Positions 31,527 to 41,014 of a stretch of DNA of 64,000 nt are shown here, piece by piece. Numbering within the stretch: the stretch's first letter is position 1; each line of letters opens with the position of its first letter. The notes below the pieces were generated by a model that made no database searches, was not told the origin of the DNA, and saw only the letters and a list, made by a program, of their open reading frames with translations. The DNA is from Candidatus Krumholzibacteriota bacterium (GTDB lineage: Bacteria > Krumholzibacteriota > Krumholzibacteriia > Krumholzibacteriales > Krumholzibacteriaceae). The stretch covers positions 20,629-84,628 of the forward strand of contig JAUWCL010000007.1 of assembly GCA_030609325.1 (NCBI GenBank). The letters run 5' to 3'. Made by a program: the position numbers and the translations under genes.

Positions 31527-32894
31527 ATGAGAGATAACGACATCTCCATAAATAAACTCCGGGACATGATCGTCACGGTCGACGGCCCCGCCGGTTCGGG
31601 CAAGAGCACGACGGCGCAGGCCCTGTCGGAGCGCCTCGGCCTGACCTATCTCGATACCGGTGCCATGTACAGGGCCGTGACCTGGAAGGTACTTCAGTCC
31701 GGTATCGATCCGGACGACAGGGAAGCGGTCACAAATATCGCCGAGGAGACATCCCTCGAGATCGATATCAGTGACAGCGCTCCGGTCCTCTTCGTAGACG
31801 GCGTACCCACAGGGAGCGAGATACGCGGCCCGGAGGTATCGGAGGCCGTCTCTCCCGTCAGCAGGCACCCGGGCGTCCGACGGGCGATGATCCGATTCCA
31901 GAGAAAAGCAGGGAACAGGGGGGGAATAGTCGCCGAGGGGCGCGATACCGGCAGCACGGTCTTTCCTTTCGCCCACGTCAAGATCTATCTCGTAGCCGAC
32001 ATGGAAGCCCGCACGAAGCGCCGGGTGAAACAGCTCAAACAGATGGGCATCACCCAGACCGAAGATGAGATCCGTCACAATCTCGCCATTAGGGATGAGA
32101 TCGACTCGGGCCGTGAGTACAGTCCCCTCGTGCGTCCTGTCGGCGCCTTTGTTGTCGATACGTCTGGTATCACGATCGAGGATCAGGTGACGATCGTCGA
32201 GGAGATCATAAGACGGGAGTCCTCCCGTCTGGGAGACCTGTACGAACCGAAGGGGAGAAAGAATCCATACAAGAGAGGGCGGAGCGCCTACTTCTCAATA
32301 GTTCAGATGATGATCAAGTTCTTCGCCAGGCTCCTTTTCGGTCTGAGGATCTACGGCTCGGAAACTCTGAGGTTCTCGGAGAGCTTCTTCTTCGCCTCGA
32401 ACCATATTTCCTGGTACGATTCGACCCTCGTCGGTTCGACCCTCGAACGAGAGACCTGGTTCGTCGCGAAAAAGGAGCTGTTCACGAACAGGTTCTTATC
32501 GTGGCTGCTCAGGAAACAGCACGCGATCCCGATCGACAGGAAAGGATTCAACAGGTCGACGATCAAGGCCATCGACAACGCTTTCAAGCGTGGAGACTCG
32601 GTCCTGATGTTTCCCGAGGGCACAAGATCGAAGACGGGAAGACTCAAGGATTTCAAGCCGGGGATAGGGATGCTCGCCTACCGGTCGGGGAAGACGATCG
32701 TCCCTGCCTATATATCCGGGTCGAACGCGTTGAAGGACTGTTTCCTGAGGAGGAGACGACTCGAGGTGCGCATAGGGAGGGCCATACGCATTCCCGACGG
32801 CTGCGAATCGGACGACAGGAAGAGAGATTACGCGGTACTCTCATCGATGATACATGAGGCGATGAAGATGCTCGAGGACGAGACGTATGCTTGA
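31527..32894 (+). CDS. Cytidylate kinase fused to 1-acyl-sn-glycerol-3-phosphate acyltransferase (PlsC)
   Basis: N-term VTVDGPAGSGKSTTAQALSERLGLTYLDTGAMYRAVTWK (Cmk); C-term FFFASNHISWYDS (HX4D), VLMFPEGTRSKTGRLKDFKPG (PlsC) in one uninterrupted frame. Confidence 0.95.
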   Translation: MRDNDISINKLRDMIVTVDGPAGSGKSTTAQALSERLGLTYLDTGAMYRAVTWKVLQSGIDPDDREAVTNIAEETSLEIDISDSAPVLFVDGVPTGSEIRGPEVSEAVSPVSRHPGVRRAMIRFQRKAGNRGGIVAEGRDTGSTVFPFAHVKIYLVADMEARTKRRVKQLKQMGITQTEDEIRHNLAIRDEIDSGREYSPLVRPVGAFVVDTSGITIEDQVTIVEEIIRRESSRLGDLYEPKGRKNPYKRGRSAYFSIVQMMIKFFARLLFGLRIYGSETLRFSESFFFASNHISWYDSTLVGSTLERETWFVAKKELFTNRFLSWLLRKQHAIPIDRKGFNRSTIKAIDNAFKRGDSVLMFPEGTRSKTGRLKDFKPGIGMLAYRSGKTIVPAYISGSNALKDCFLRRRRLEVRIGRAIRIPDGCESDDRKRDYAVLSSMIHEAMKMLEDETYA

Positions 32895-33735
32895 AGTTAT
32901 AATGTCGCCGATCACCGGTTTCTGCTTCGGTGTGAAGAGAGCTATGAGCCTCATCGAGGAGGGCCTCGGCAACAGAGGAAAGACTATATACTCGATCGGC
33001 GACGTAATCCACAATCCGCAGGCCGTAGAGGATCTGAAATCGAGAGGCGTGATCCCGGTCTTCTCGATGGATGAGCTTTCCGGTGGGGATACACTCATCA
33101 TAAGGGCTCACGGCGTGATGCCGGACCTGATCGATGAGGCCCGCAGGAGGGGCATCGATCTTATCGACACGACGTGCCCCTTTGTTCAAAAGAGCCAGGA
33201 ATACGTGCGGCAGATGGCCGATGAGGCGAGGAAGGTCATCATATTGGGAGACAGCAGCCATCCGGAAGTCCGCGCTATCTCCGGACAGGCCGGCTCCGAT
33301 CCTGTCATCATTTCTACCCTCCAAGAGGCCGAATCGGTCGGCGTGATAGACCGGGCCGGCGTCGTGATCCAGACGACCTTCTCGCGTGAGAAGGCTATGA
33401 GGATCATAGGAGAGCTCGAGAAGAGTATCGAAGACCTCAGGGTCCACGACACGATATGCCAGGCTACGGTCCTCAGACGGGAAGCGACGCTCGAACTCGC
33501 CGGCAACGTTGACATAGTGCTCGTCGTTGGAGGAAAGGGCAGTTCCAACACGAAGAGGCTGTACCAGATGTGCGTCGACGAGGGGATCACGGCCAAGTTC
33601 ATAGAAACAGCGGACGATATCGACCCTTCCTGGTTCGAGGACGGAGACAGGATAGGAATCACGACCGGGACATCTACGCCCGACTGGGTGATCGATGATG
33701 TCCTGGCACGTCTACGGGAGATCTCCGACTGTTGA
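32887..33735 (+). CDS. ispH: 4-hydroxy-3-methylbut-2-enyl diphosphate reductase
   Basis: ITGFCFGVKRAM, IIRAHGVMPD, DTTCPFVQKSQEY, VVGGKGSSNTKRLYQMC, TGTSTPDWVIDDV. Confidence 0.97.
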   Translation: MLEVIMSPITGFCFGVKRAMSLIEEGLGNRGKTIYSIGDVIHNPQAVEDLKSRGVIPVFSMDELSGGDTLIIRAHGVMPDLIDEARRRGIDLIDTTCPFVQKSQEYVRQMADEARKVIILGDSSHPEVRAISGQAGSDPVIISTLQEAESVGVIDRAGVVIQTTFSREKAMRIIGELEKSIEDLRVHDTICQATVLRREATLELAGNVDIVLVVGGKGSSNTKRLYQMCVDEGITAKFIETADDIDPSWFEDGDRIGITTGTSTPDWVIDDVLARLREISDC

Positions 33736-33830
33736 GAAGGCTCCCCGTTCCTGTGATAATTTGCTTGCTAACGGCCCCGAAACTGCATATCATATTTCAT
33801 TAAATCCATTACGAAAGGGGAAATAGCTTA

Positions 33831-35765
33831 ATGCAGGAAGAAACATTCGAGTCAACACAGCATGACCCCGGGACACCCGGGACAAAAATGAAAAAGGAGG
33901 GTGAAAACCCTGCGGGCAGGAACGACCTGTCGTATCTCAAGATCTTCGACCAAGTGACTCAGGAGGAGCTCGAGGAGAAGGACACAACCGAGGAAGACTG
34001 GATCGCGATGGTGGAGGCCGTACCCGCCCTGAACGAGGAGCTCAAAGAGGGCAAAATCGTCAAGGGGATTGTCTATTCCGTCAATGAGAAGGAAGTCATC
34101 CTCGACGTCGGATTCAAGAGCGAGGGCACGATCCCCATCTCCGAATTCGCCAACTGCGCCGAAGTCAAGCACGGCGATTCGTTCGACGTGTTCCTCGAGA
34201 AGATGGAAAACCAGGACGGCCTGATCGTACTTTCGAAGATCAAGGCAGATTTCCTCAGGGCCTGGGACGAGATCAAGGATTCCTACGACAGCGGCCACGT
34301 CGTCAGTGCGATCGTCGACAGGAGGATCAAGGGCGGGCTTGTCGTCAAGCTCATGGGCGTCGACGCATTCCTTCCCGGATCGCAGATCGCTCTCAGGCAG
34401 GTTCCCAATCTCGACGATATGCTCGGCGAGAACCTCGACTGCAAGATCATCAAGCTCAACAAGAGGCGCCGCAACATCGTCGTCTCACGCCGTGTGGTCC
34501 TTGAAGAGGAGCGTGAAGAGAAGAAAAAGACACTTCTGGCCGAGCTCGAAGTCGGACAGGAAAGGGAAGGAATCGTCAAGAATATCACCGATTTCGGAGC
34601 CTTCGTCGACCTAGGCGGTATCGACGGCCTTCTTCACCTCACAGACCTCACCTGGGGCCGCGTGAGCCATCCTTCGGAGGTCGTCGCGATAAGCGACAAG
34701 CTCAAGATCAAGATCCTCGATTTCGACCGCGAGAGGGAGAGGATATCCCTAGGCCTCAAGCAGCTCACCCCGTATCCCTGGGAAGGCGTCGATGACCGCT
34801 ATCCCATCGGGGACAAGATGCGCGGCAAGGTCGTTTCGATTACGGACTACGGCGCATTCGTCGAGCTTGAAAAGGGAATCGAGGGCCTCATCCACATCTC
34901 CGAGATGTCATGGACGAGACACGTCAAACATCCCTCCAAGGTCGTCGCAATAGGCGATACCGTCGAGGCTGTCGTCCTGAACGTTGACAAGGAGCACGAG
35001 AAGATATCGCTCGGCCTAAAACAGCTCGAGCCGGATCCGTGGAAGGCACTCGAGAGCAAATACCCTCCCGGTACGAGGCTAAAGGGCAAGGTCCGGAATC
35101 TTACAAACTTTGGAGCTTTCGTCGAGATCGAGGACGGGATCGATGGACTGGTCCACATCTCGGACATGTCATGGGCCAAGAGGATCCGCCACCCGTCGGA
35201 GATGGTCAAGAAGGGCGACGACGTCGAGGTGGTTGTCCTAGAGATAGACAGCGACAAGCGGCGTATCAGTCTCGGCATGAAGCAGACGCGGGAGAACCCC
35301 TGGACCGAGCTCGCTAACGAGTTCAACATCGGCACCGAGACCAGCGGCGTCATCACACGCCTCCTCGACAGGGGAGCGGTTGTTGAACTGCGTAACGATG
35401 TCGAGGGATTCGTGCCCCTCTCGCACCTAGGTGTCGAGGATATGAAGCAGCCTGCCGAGTTCTTCGAAAACGGTATGGAGCTTCCGCTCAAGGTCATAAA
35501 GGTCGATCCGCAGAACAAGCGCATAGTCCTCAGCGTGAATGCCTTCTTCGAGGGCAAACCTGCCACCGAGATTGCCGAATACAGGGATTCTCACCCCCGC
35601 AAGATCGCCGCCGAGCCAGAAGAGGCCGTCGTCGAGGAGCCGGTAGCGGAAGAGCCTGCTGTCGAGGCATCCCCCGCTGAGCCTGTATCCGATGAGCCGG
35701 AAGCTCCGGTCGCGGAGGAGCAGGTGGAGGCGGAAGAGCCTGAAGATAAAAAGGGAACCGAATAG
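33831..35765 (+). CDS. rpsA: 30S ribosomal protein S1, six S1 domains plus acidic C-terminal tail
   Basis: Six S1 repeats (e.g. GKVVSITDYGAFVELEKGIEGLIHISEMSW); E/P/A/V-rich tail. Confidence 0.96.
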   Translation: MQEETFESTQHDPGTPGTKMKKEGENPAGRNDLSYLKIFDQVTQEELEEKDTTEEDWIAMVEAVPALNEELKEGKIVKGIVYSVNEKEVILDVGFKSEGTIPISEFANCAEVKHGDSFDVFLEKMENQDGLIVLSKIKADFLRAWDEIKDSYDSGHVVSAIVDRRIKGGLVVKLMGVDAFLPGSQIALRQVPNLDDMLGENLDCKIIKLNKRRRNIVVSRRVVLEEEREEKKKTLLAELEVGQEREGIVKNITDFGAFVDLGGIDGLLHLTDLTWGRVSHPSEVVAISDKLKIKILDFDRERERISLGLKQLTPYPWEGVDDRYPIGDKMRGKVVSITDYGAFVELEKGIEGLIHISEMSWTRHVKHPSKVVAIGDTVEAVVLNVDKEHEKISLGLKQLEPDPWKALESKYPPGTRLKGKVRNLTNFGAFVEIEDGIDGLVHISDMSWAKRIRHPSEMVKKGDDVEVVVLEIDSDKRRISLGMKQTRENPWTELANEFNIGTETSGVITRLLDRGAVVELRNDVEGFVPLSHLGVEDMKQPAEFFENGMELPLKVIKVDPQNKRIVLSVNAFFEGKPATEIAEYRDSHPRKIAAEPEEAVVEEPVAEEPAVEASPAEPVSDEPEAPVAEEQVEAEEPEDKKGTE

Positions 35766-35797
35766 GCTCCCTGACTATCTATGCAGTTCGATGAACG

Positions 35798-35830
35798 GAA
35801 GTGAGGGTGGTGTTCCACCCTCACTTCTTT
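35798..35830 (+). terminator. Rho-independent terminator after rpsA
   Basis: GAAGTGAGGGTGG-TGTT-CCACCCTCACTTC followed by TTTAT. Confidence 0.85.
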
Positions 35831-35876
35831 ATCAGCCTCATGGAGACAGGAATTGAATAGATGCAGTGAAGAAGCA

Positions 35877-37166
35877 ATGCCGACATTCTCGATCACTACA
35901 CTCGGCTGCAAGCTGAACCAGTACGAATCGGAATGCATGCGGCAGGCGCTTATAGGAAGGAAATGGAAATTCAGGAGCTTCGGCGAGAATGCGGATTACT
36001 ATATCATCAATACCTGTACCGTGACAGGCAAAACGGACTCCCGATGCAGAAACGCCGTCCGAAGGGCAAGAAAAGCCGCTCCCGATTCGACCATCATCGT
36101 CACCGGCTGCTACGCTGAGACCCAGGCCGGGAGACTCGAGAAGATGACCGAGACCGACCTTGTCATCGGTAACGATGACAAGGATTCGATTGTAGGCATC
36201 CTCGAGAAACTGGCAGGCCGGGATATCCCGGGCCCGCCGCCCGAAAGATTGGGAAGCTTTGATATATCGGAATTTCACGAGCACTCGAGGGCGTTCATCA
36301 AGATACAGGAGGGATGCGACGCGTGTTGTACCTACTGCATCATTCCCAGGGCCAGGGGGAGGAGCCGGAGCGTTCCGTTCGAGCGCGTCCTCGGACAGGT
36401 GAAGAAACTCGAGGAAAACGGCATCGAGGAAATTGTTCTCACGGGGATCCACATCGGAAGGTACGGAAAGGATATCGCTGACGGAACGGCGCTCGACGTC
36501 CTGGTGGAGTCGATCCTAGCGGATACTCACAAGCTGAGGATAAGGCTCAGCAGCATCGAAGTGAACGAGGTAACTGACGGACTTCTCAGCCTAATATCAG
36601 GGACGGACAGGTTGACGCCGCATCTCCATATACCTCTTCAGAGCGGGGACGATCTAATTCTCGACGCGATGAAAAGGCCTTACGACACATCATTCTTCAG
36701 GAAAAGAATCGAAGCTGTCAGAAAGCTCTCCGGCGGCATCGGCATAGGCACCGATATCATAACCGGATTTCCGGGAGAGGACGACGCAAGTTTCAGGAGA
36801 ACGTTCGAATTCGCCAAATCGCTTCCGCTGACCTATTTTCACGTATTCTCGTACTCGAAACGTCCGGGAACTCCTGCTGAGACGATGGACGGCCAGGTCG
36901 ATCCGGATACGCGGAAACGCCGCAGTCGGAAGCTGATCAGGCTGGGAAAATCAAAGAAGAGGGAATTCATGAGATCGCGCACGGGAAGCCGCGAACTCGC
37001 CGTAATCCAGCGAAAGGCAAGACGTTACTCGCGGTTCTCGACCGCTCTGACCGGCAGTTACTGCGAGGTGAGCGTCGACTGCCCTTCGTCTCTTGACGGA
37101 AAGCTTGTTCCTGTCGACATCACGCATTACTCCATGGGAAGGCTGTACGGAAGGGTCGGATCATGA
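35877..37166 (+). CDS. mtaB: tRNA t6A37 methylthiotransferase MtaB
   Basis: TLGCKLNQYESE, INTCTVTGKTDSRCRNAVRR, QEGCDACCTYCIIPRARGRSRS (radical SAM CxxxCxxC). Confidence 0.92.
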   Translation: MPTFSITTLGCKLNQYESECMRQALIGRKWKFRSFGENADYYIINTCTVTGKTDSRCRNAVRRARKAAPDSTIIVTGCYAETQAGRLEKMTETDLVIGNDDKDSIVGILEKLAGRDIPGPPPERLGSFDISEFHEHSRAFIKIQEGCDACCTYCIIPRARGRSRSVPFERVLGQVKKLEENGIEEIVLTGIHIGRYGKDIADGTALDVLVESILADTHKLRIRLSSIEVNEVTDGLLSLISGTDRLTPHLHIPLQSGDDLILDAMKRPYDTSFFRKRIEAVRKLSGGIGIGTDIITGFPGEDDASFRRTFEFAKSLPLTYFHVFSYSKRPGTPAETMDGQVDPDTRKRRSRKLIRLGKSKKREFMRSRTGSRELAVIQRKARRYSRFSTALTGSYCEVSVDCPSSLDGKLVPVDITHYSMGRLYGRVGS

Positions 37167-38467
37167 GTCCGAAGAATGTCTACCTTGAGTGCTTCGGCTG
37201 CCAGATGAACGCTTTCGATACGGAAGTACTCGAATCGATACTCGAGAGCGAAGGGTTCGGGATATTGCAGGATCCGTCGGAAGCGGACGCCATCCTCGTC
37301 AACACCTGCAGCGTCAGGGAAAATGCCGAAAGGAGGGCGATAGGTCGGCTCAACGACCTCTCCAGGTATAAAGGCACAGTACTGGCCGTCTGCGGTTGCA
37401 TGGCGCAGAGACTCGGCGACAGGCTCTTCGAACTCGTACCTGCGCTCGATATCGTCGCCGGGCCGGACAACTACGCGGCGCTGCCTTCCGCCATTTCAGC
37501 GGCCATCTCCGGAGAGGGCCGAAAAGTCCTTGTCGAGAAGGACGGCTCTGTCACTTACAGGCTTAGGAGCGTTTCGGGCTCTTCGCCTTCCCGTTATCTT
37601 TCCGTAACTCGTGGCTGCGAGAACTACTGCTCTTACTGCATCGTGCCCTACGTCAGGGGAAGTTTCCGGAGCAAGGAAGCCGGCGGCGTCATCGAGGACA
37701 TCGGGCTGCTTAAGGCCTCGGGAGCGAAGGAGGTCACTCTTCTCGGTCAGAACGTGATGGCCTACCGTTCAGGGGATTGCGGATTTGTCGATCTGCTCGG
37801 CAGAATACTCGAAGAGACGGATATCGAAAGGATCAGATTCCTCACGACGCACCCCAGGGATGTCGACGACGGGATATTCACCCTGATGGCGGAAACCGAC
37901 AGGGTATGCCCGCACATGCACCTTCCGTTCCAGGCAGGAAGCGACCGGATCCTGTCCATGATGAACAGGGGGTATACGAGGTCAGGATATCTCGATATCA
38001 TCGACAGGGCAAGGGCGCTTCGCCCCGATATTGCCTTAACCACCGACGTAATCGTGGGGTTTCCGGGAGAGACGGAGGACGACTTCGAGGAGACACTCGA
38101 CATCGTCGAGAGGGTGAGGTTCGACTCGGCTTTCACATTCAAGTACTCCCAGAGAGAAGGCACGAAGGCTGCGGGTCTCGAGGACGATGTGCCCGTCGAG
38201 GTGAAGAAATCGAGGCTCGATAACCTCAATGCCGCCATACGGAGAATAAGGATGGAGATCATGGCCGCCCGCATCGGGTCGGTCGAGGAAATCCTCCTTG
38301 ACGCTCGAGTCAAAAAGGGAGAATATCAGTTCCTGAAAGGAAGAACACTGCATTTCAGGAACGTTCTCGTCGAGTCGGAAAACCGGAAGCCCGGGGATAC
38401 CGTAAGCGTAGTTCTGAAGGAACTGAGTAAATTTACTTTTATCGGAGAAGAAATCACGGGGAGGTAA
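37163..38467 (+). CDS. miaB: tRNA i6A37 methylthiotransferase MiaB
   Basis: ECFGCQMNAFDTEVLES, NTCSVRENAERRAIGRL, TRGCENYCSYCIVPYVRG, TRAM domain; ATGA overlap with mtaB. Confidence 0.94.
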   Translation: MSPKNVYLECFGCQMNAFDTEVLESILESEGFGILQDPSEADAILVNTCSVRENAERRAIGRLNDLSRYKGTVLAVCGCMAQRLGDRLFELVPALDIVAGPDNYAALPSAISAAISGEGRKVLVEKDGSVTYRLRSVSGSSPSRYLSVTRGCENYCSYCIVPYVRGSFRSKEAGGVIEDIGLLKASGAKEVTLLGQNVMAYRSGDCGFVDLLGRILEETDIERIRFLTTHPRDVDDGIFTLMAETDRVCPHMHLPFQAGSDRILSMMNRGYTRSGYLDIIDRARALRPDIALTTDVIVGFPGETEDDFEETLDIVERVRFDSAFTFKYSQREGTKAAGLEDDVPVEVKKSRLDNLNAAIRRIRMEIMAARIGSVEEILLDARVKKGEYQFLKGRTLHFRNVLVESENRKPGDTVSVVLKELSKFTFIGEEITGR

Positions 38468-38472
38468 CTGGC

Positions 38473-38796
38473 GTGTGGATCATAAGAGGGATTATACTCC
38501 TTGTCGGCGTCATCGGGCTCGTGTGGCTGGGAACGCTCAACGCCGGAACGAAAATGACCTTTCGATTCTTCAACTGGACCTGCTACAACCTTGAGCTCAA
38601 CGTCATCATGGTCGTGACGTTCATAGCCGGAATGCTCGTCTGGGCGATCGGAGGATGGATCAGGGAAGCCCAGCTTCTCCTCCGTGTCGGCAGGGAGAAA
38701 AAGAACTGCCGGAAGCTGCAGGATGAGCTCGAGGCCCTGCGGAACCTGCCCCTGGAGGAAGAATCGGAAGAGGTCCTGCCGGAGGACATGCCCTGA
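38473..38796 (+). CDS. lapA: LapA-domain (DUF1049-like) small membrane protein
   Basis: Two TM helices, N-in/C-in organisation, coiled C terminus; immediately upstream of LapB-like TPR protein; GTG start. Confidence 0.65.
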   Translation: MWIIRGIILLVGVIGLVWLGTLNAGTKMTFRFFNWTCYNLELNVIMVVTFIAGMLVWAIGGWIREAQLLLRVGREKKNCRKLQDELEALRNLPLEEESEEVLPEDMP

Positions 38797-38811
38797 CGGG
38801 AGCGGCATCGT

Positions 38812-39969
38812 ATGGATAACGTAAATATCAGAATTATCGTAATCGCCGTCCTTGCCTGCGTCGTTGTGCTGCTCTCCGTGATAGTCCTCCTGCAGAGGAA
38901 AAAACGGGGCAGGGCAAGGCGCAGCAGATATATCGAGGCCCTCTACGCCTTGATAGGCGGGAGAAAGGACGACGCATATACTCTTCTGGCGTCAGCGGTC
39001 CGGAACGGTGAGAACGATATAGACGCCTACATACAGCTCGGCGACCTGATGCGTGAGAGGGGCCAGGCCGAGAAGGCCCTCCAGCTGCACCGGGGGCTTA
39101 CTGTCAGGCCCGGTCTGAGCTTTGATGACGAAAAAGCCGTTCAGCTCTCCATAGCGGAAGACCTTGCCGTCCTGGGAAAGATAGAGCGGGCCGTGGCAAC
39201 TCTCGAAACGGTGAGGAAGAAGAGGAAGGACGCCGACGTGCTGGCCGCCCTCCACAGACTCTACCATATACAGCGGGATTTCGAGAGCGCCTACGGCGCC
39301 CTCCGAGAGCTGTCCCGCATCGACGACTCCGTCACTCCCAGCATGAGAGCGTCCTACCTTACATCTGTGGCCTGCGCCCTGATAGAGTCAGGCGACCGTG
39401 ACAGAGCGGGGAAATACCTCGACAAGGCGAGGAAGGAAGACAGGGCCTGTACCGAAGCGATTTATCTCATTTCCGGCCTGGCAATGGACGGTGGGGACCT
39501 CGACAGGGCGGCAAGAAGGTGGGAAGAGCTGCTCTCGATTGACATGGGCTATTTCCCCGAAGTCGCGGCAAAGCTGGAGAAGGCTCTTTTCGAATCGGGG
39601 AGGTTCGACGAGCTCGAGGGCATTCTGTCAAGGCTGCTCACTAAATATCCGTCCGACTCTCTGCTTCTCGCCTCGCTCGCAGGATTTTACGCAAAGAAGG
39701 GTGAGATATTGCGCGGCATCGACCTGCTCGAAAGCGAGAGAGGAAGGATAGCGGGCGACAACAATCTGGCCGTCGCTCTAGCGTCGCTGTACATCAAGAA
39801 CGGCAGAACCGATGAAGCGCTCAGTGTGCTCGAGGAGAACGGCAGGATCCCGCCAGTCCCGGGCAGCTGGAAATGCGGCAGTTGCGGGGAAACGTACGAC
39901 ACCAGCCTTGGATTCTGCAGGACCTGCTGCAGTTTCGATTCAATTCGAAAAGATGAAACCACTCAGTAA
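38812..39969 (+). CDS. lapB: LapB (YciM)-like TPR protein with C-terminal rubredoxin-like zinc ribbon
   Basis: N-terminal TM, TPR array, C-terminal WKCGSCGETYDTSLGFCRTC; adjacent to lapA. Confidence 0.75.
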   Translation: MDNVNIRIIVIAVLACVVVLLSVIVLLQRKKRGRARRSRYIEALYALIGGRKDDAYTLLASAVRNGENDIDAYIQLGDLMRERGQAEKALQLHRGLTVRPGLSFDDEKAVQLSIAEDLAVLGKIERAVATLETVRKKRKDADVLAALHRLYHIQRDFESAYGALRELSRIDDSVTPSMRASYLTSVACALIESGDRDRAGKYLDKARKEDRACTEAIYLISGLAMDGGDLDRAARRWEELLSIDMGYFPEVAAKLEKALFESGRFDELEGILSRLLTKYPSDSLLLASLAGFYAKKGEILRGIDLLESERGRIAGDNNLAVALASLYIKNGRTDEALSVLEENGRIPPVPGSWKCGSCGETYDTSLGFCRTCCSFDSIRKDETTQ

Positions 39970-41014
39970 GGCAGTCATGATCGTTGCCGTCGCGGCGGCC
40001 TTTCCGGCAATGTCGCCGGCCGATGCAGGCGGCGCCGGCCTGAGGACCATCCGCGGCATGTTCAACCGCAAGGAGTACAGAAAGGCCGAGAAGAACCTGC
40101 GGGAAGAGCTTCCAGGTATGAGGGGAAGGACCCGGGACCAGGCGAGGCTGATGCTGGCTGATCTGAGAACAGATTCCCGCGGGGCGAGCCTCATACTCGA
40201 GGAGGTCATCAACACCGGCGATGACAGGGAGGCCCTGAGAGCACGCGTCGAACTAGCCAAACTCAACTACGCAACAGGAGAATATCATCAGACCATCAGG
40301 CTGCTCGAAGGCATACGTGCCGAGGGAAGGGGGGGCGTCAAATACGAGGCCGTCTATTTCAGAGGGCTGGCAAGGAAGCAGCTCGGCGATCTCGACGGCG
40401 CCAGAAGAGATTTCGAGAGTATCGACAGGGGCGACTACCTCCACTGGAGTTATATTGCCCTCGCCGAGATAGACATCCGCTATGGCAGGATCAGCGAGGC
40501 GGTCGACAGGTACGAGACCATCGCAGCCGGTCTCTCCAGCCCTGTTGCGGGTTTCCGGCTGGGCGAGTGTTACGAGATGACCGGGGAAAGAGAAAAAGCA
40601 CTTCAGACATACAGGAACGTAGCGAGGAATTTTCCCGGGTCGCCTGAGGCACCGAAAGCCAGGGAAAAGATCAAGATGATCCATTCCGCGCTGAAACGGA
40701 CCGGATCTGAAACAAGCATGGAGGGAGGTGAAGAGGGGGAGACTCCTTCCGCGGGGACGGCACCTGAGACAGACGGATCTCCGGGGTACACGCTTCAGTT
40801 CGGGGCTTTCAGCGAGAGGGAAAACGCCCATGCGTTCATCTCCGATCTCGGCTCGATAATAGACGATCTGCACATTGAGGTAGCCGAAAGCGGAGGCAGC
40901 ATATGGTACCGCGTACGCGCAGGCAGATACGCTACCCGTGAGGAAGCCGAAGAGGCGGCCCTCAAGGCCATGGAACGTACCGGCTATTCAAGCAAGGTCC
41001 TCCCTGTCGAATAG
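39953..41014 (+). CDS. Secreted TPR protein with C-terminal SPOR domain
   Basis: Signal peptide; TPRs; C-term GYTLQFGAFSERENAHAFISDLGS...YRVRAGRYATREEAEEAALKA typical of SPOR. Confidence 0.82.
   Translation: MKPLSKAVMIVAVAAAFPAMSPADAGGAGLRTIRGMFNRKEYRKAEKNLREELPGMRGRTRDQARLMLADLRTDSRGASLILEEVINTGDDREALRARVELAKLNYATGEYHQTIRLLEGIRAEGRGGVKYEAVYFRGLARKQLGDLDGARRDFESIDRGDYLHWSYIALAEIDIRYGRISEAVDRYETIAAGLSSPVAGFRLGECYEMTGEREKALQTYRNVARNFPGSPEAPKAREKIKMIHSALKRTGSETSMEGGEEGETPSAGTAPETDGSPGYTLQFGAFSERENAHAFISDLGSIIDDLHIEVAESGGSIWYRVRAGRYATREEAEEAALKAMERTGYSSKVLPVE

Noticed and set aside
30371-31609. 412-aa minus-strand ORF
   Set aside because: Fully antisense to hisC and the cmk start; long shadow ORFs are expected from GC-rich codon usage.
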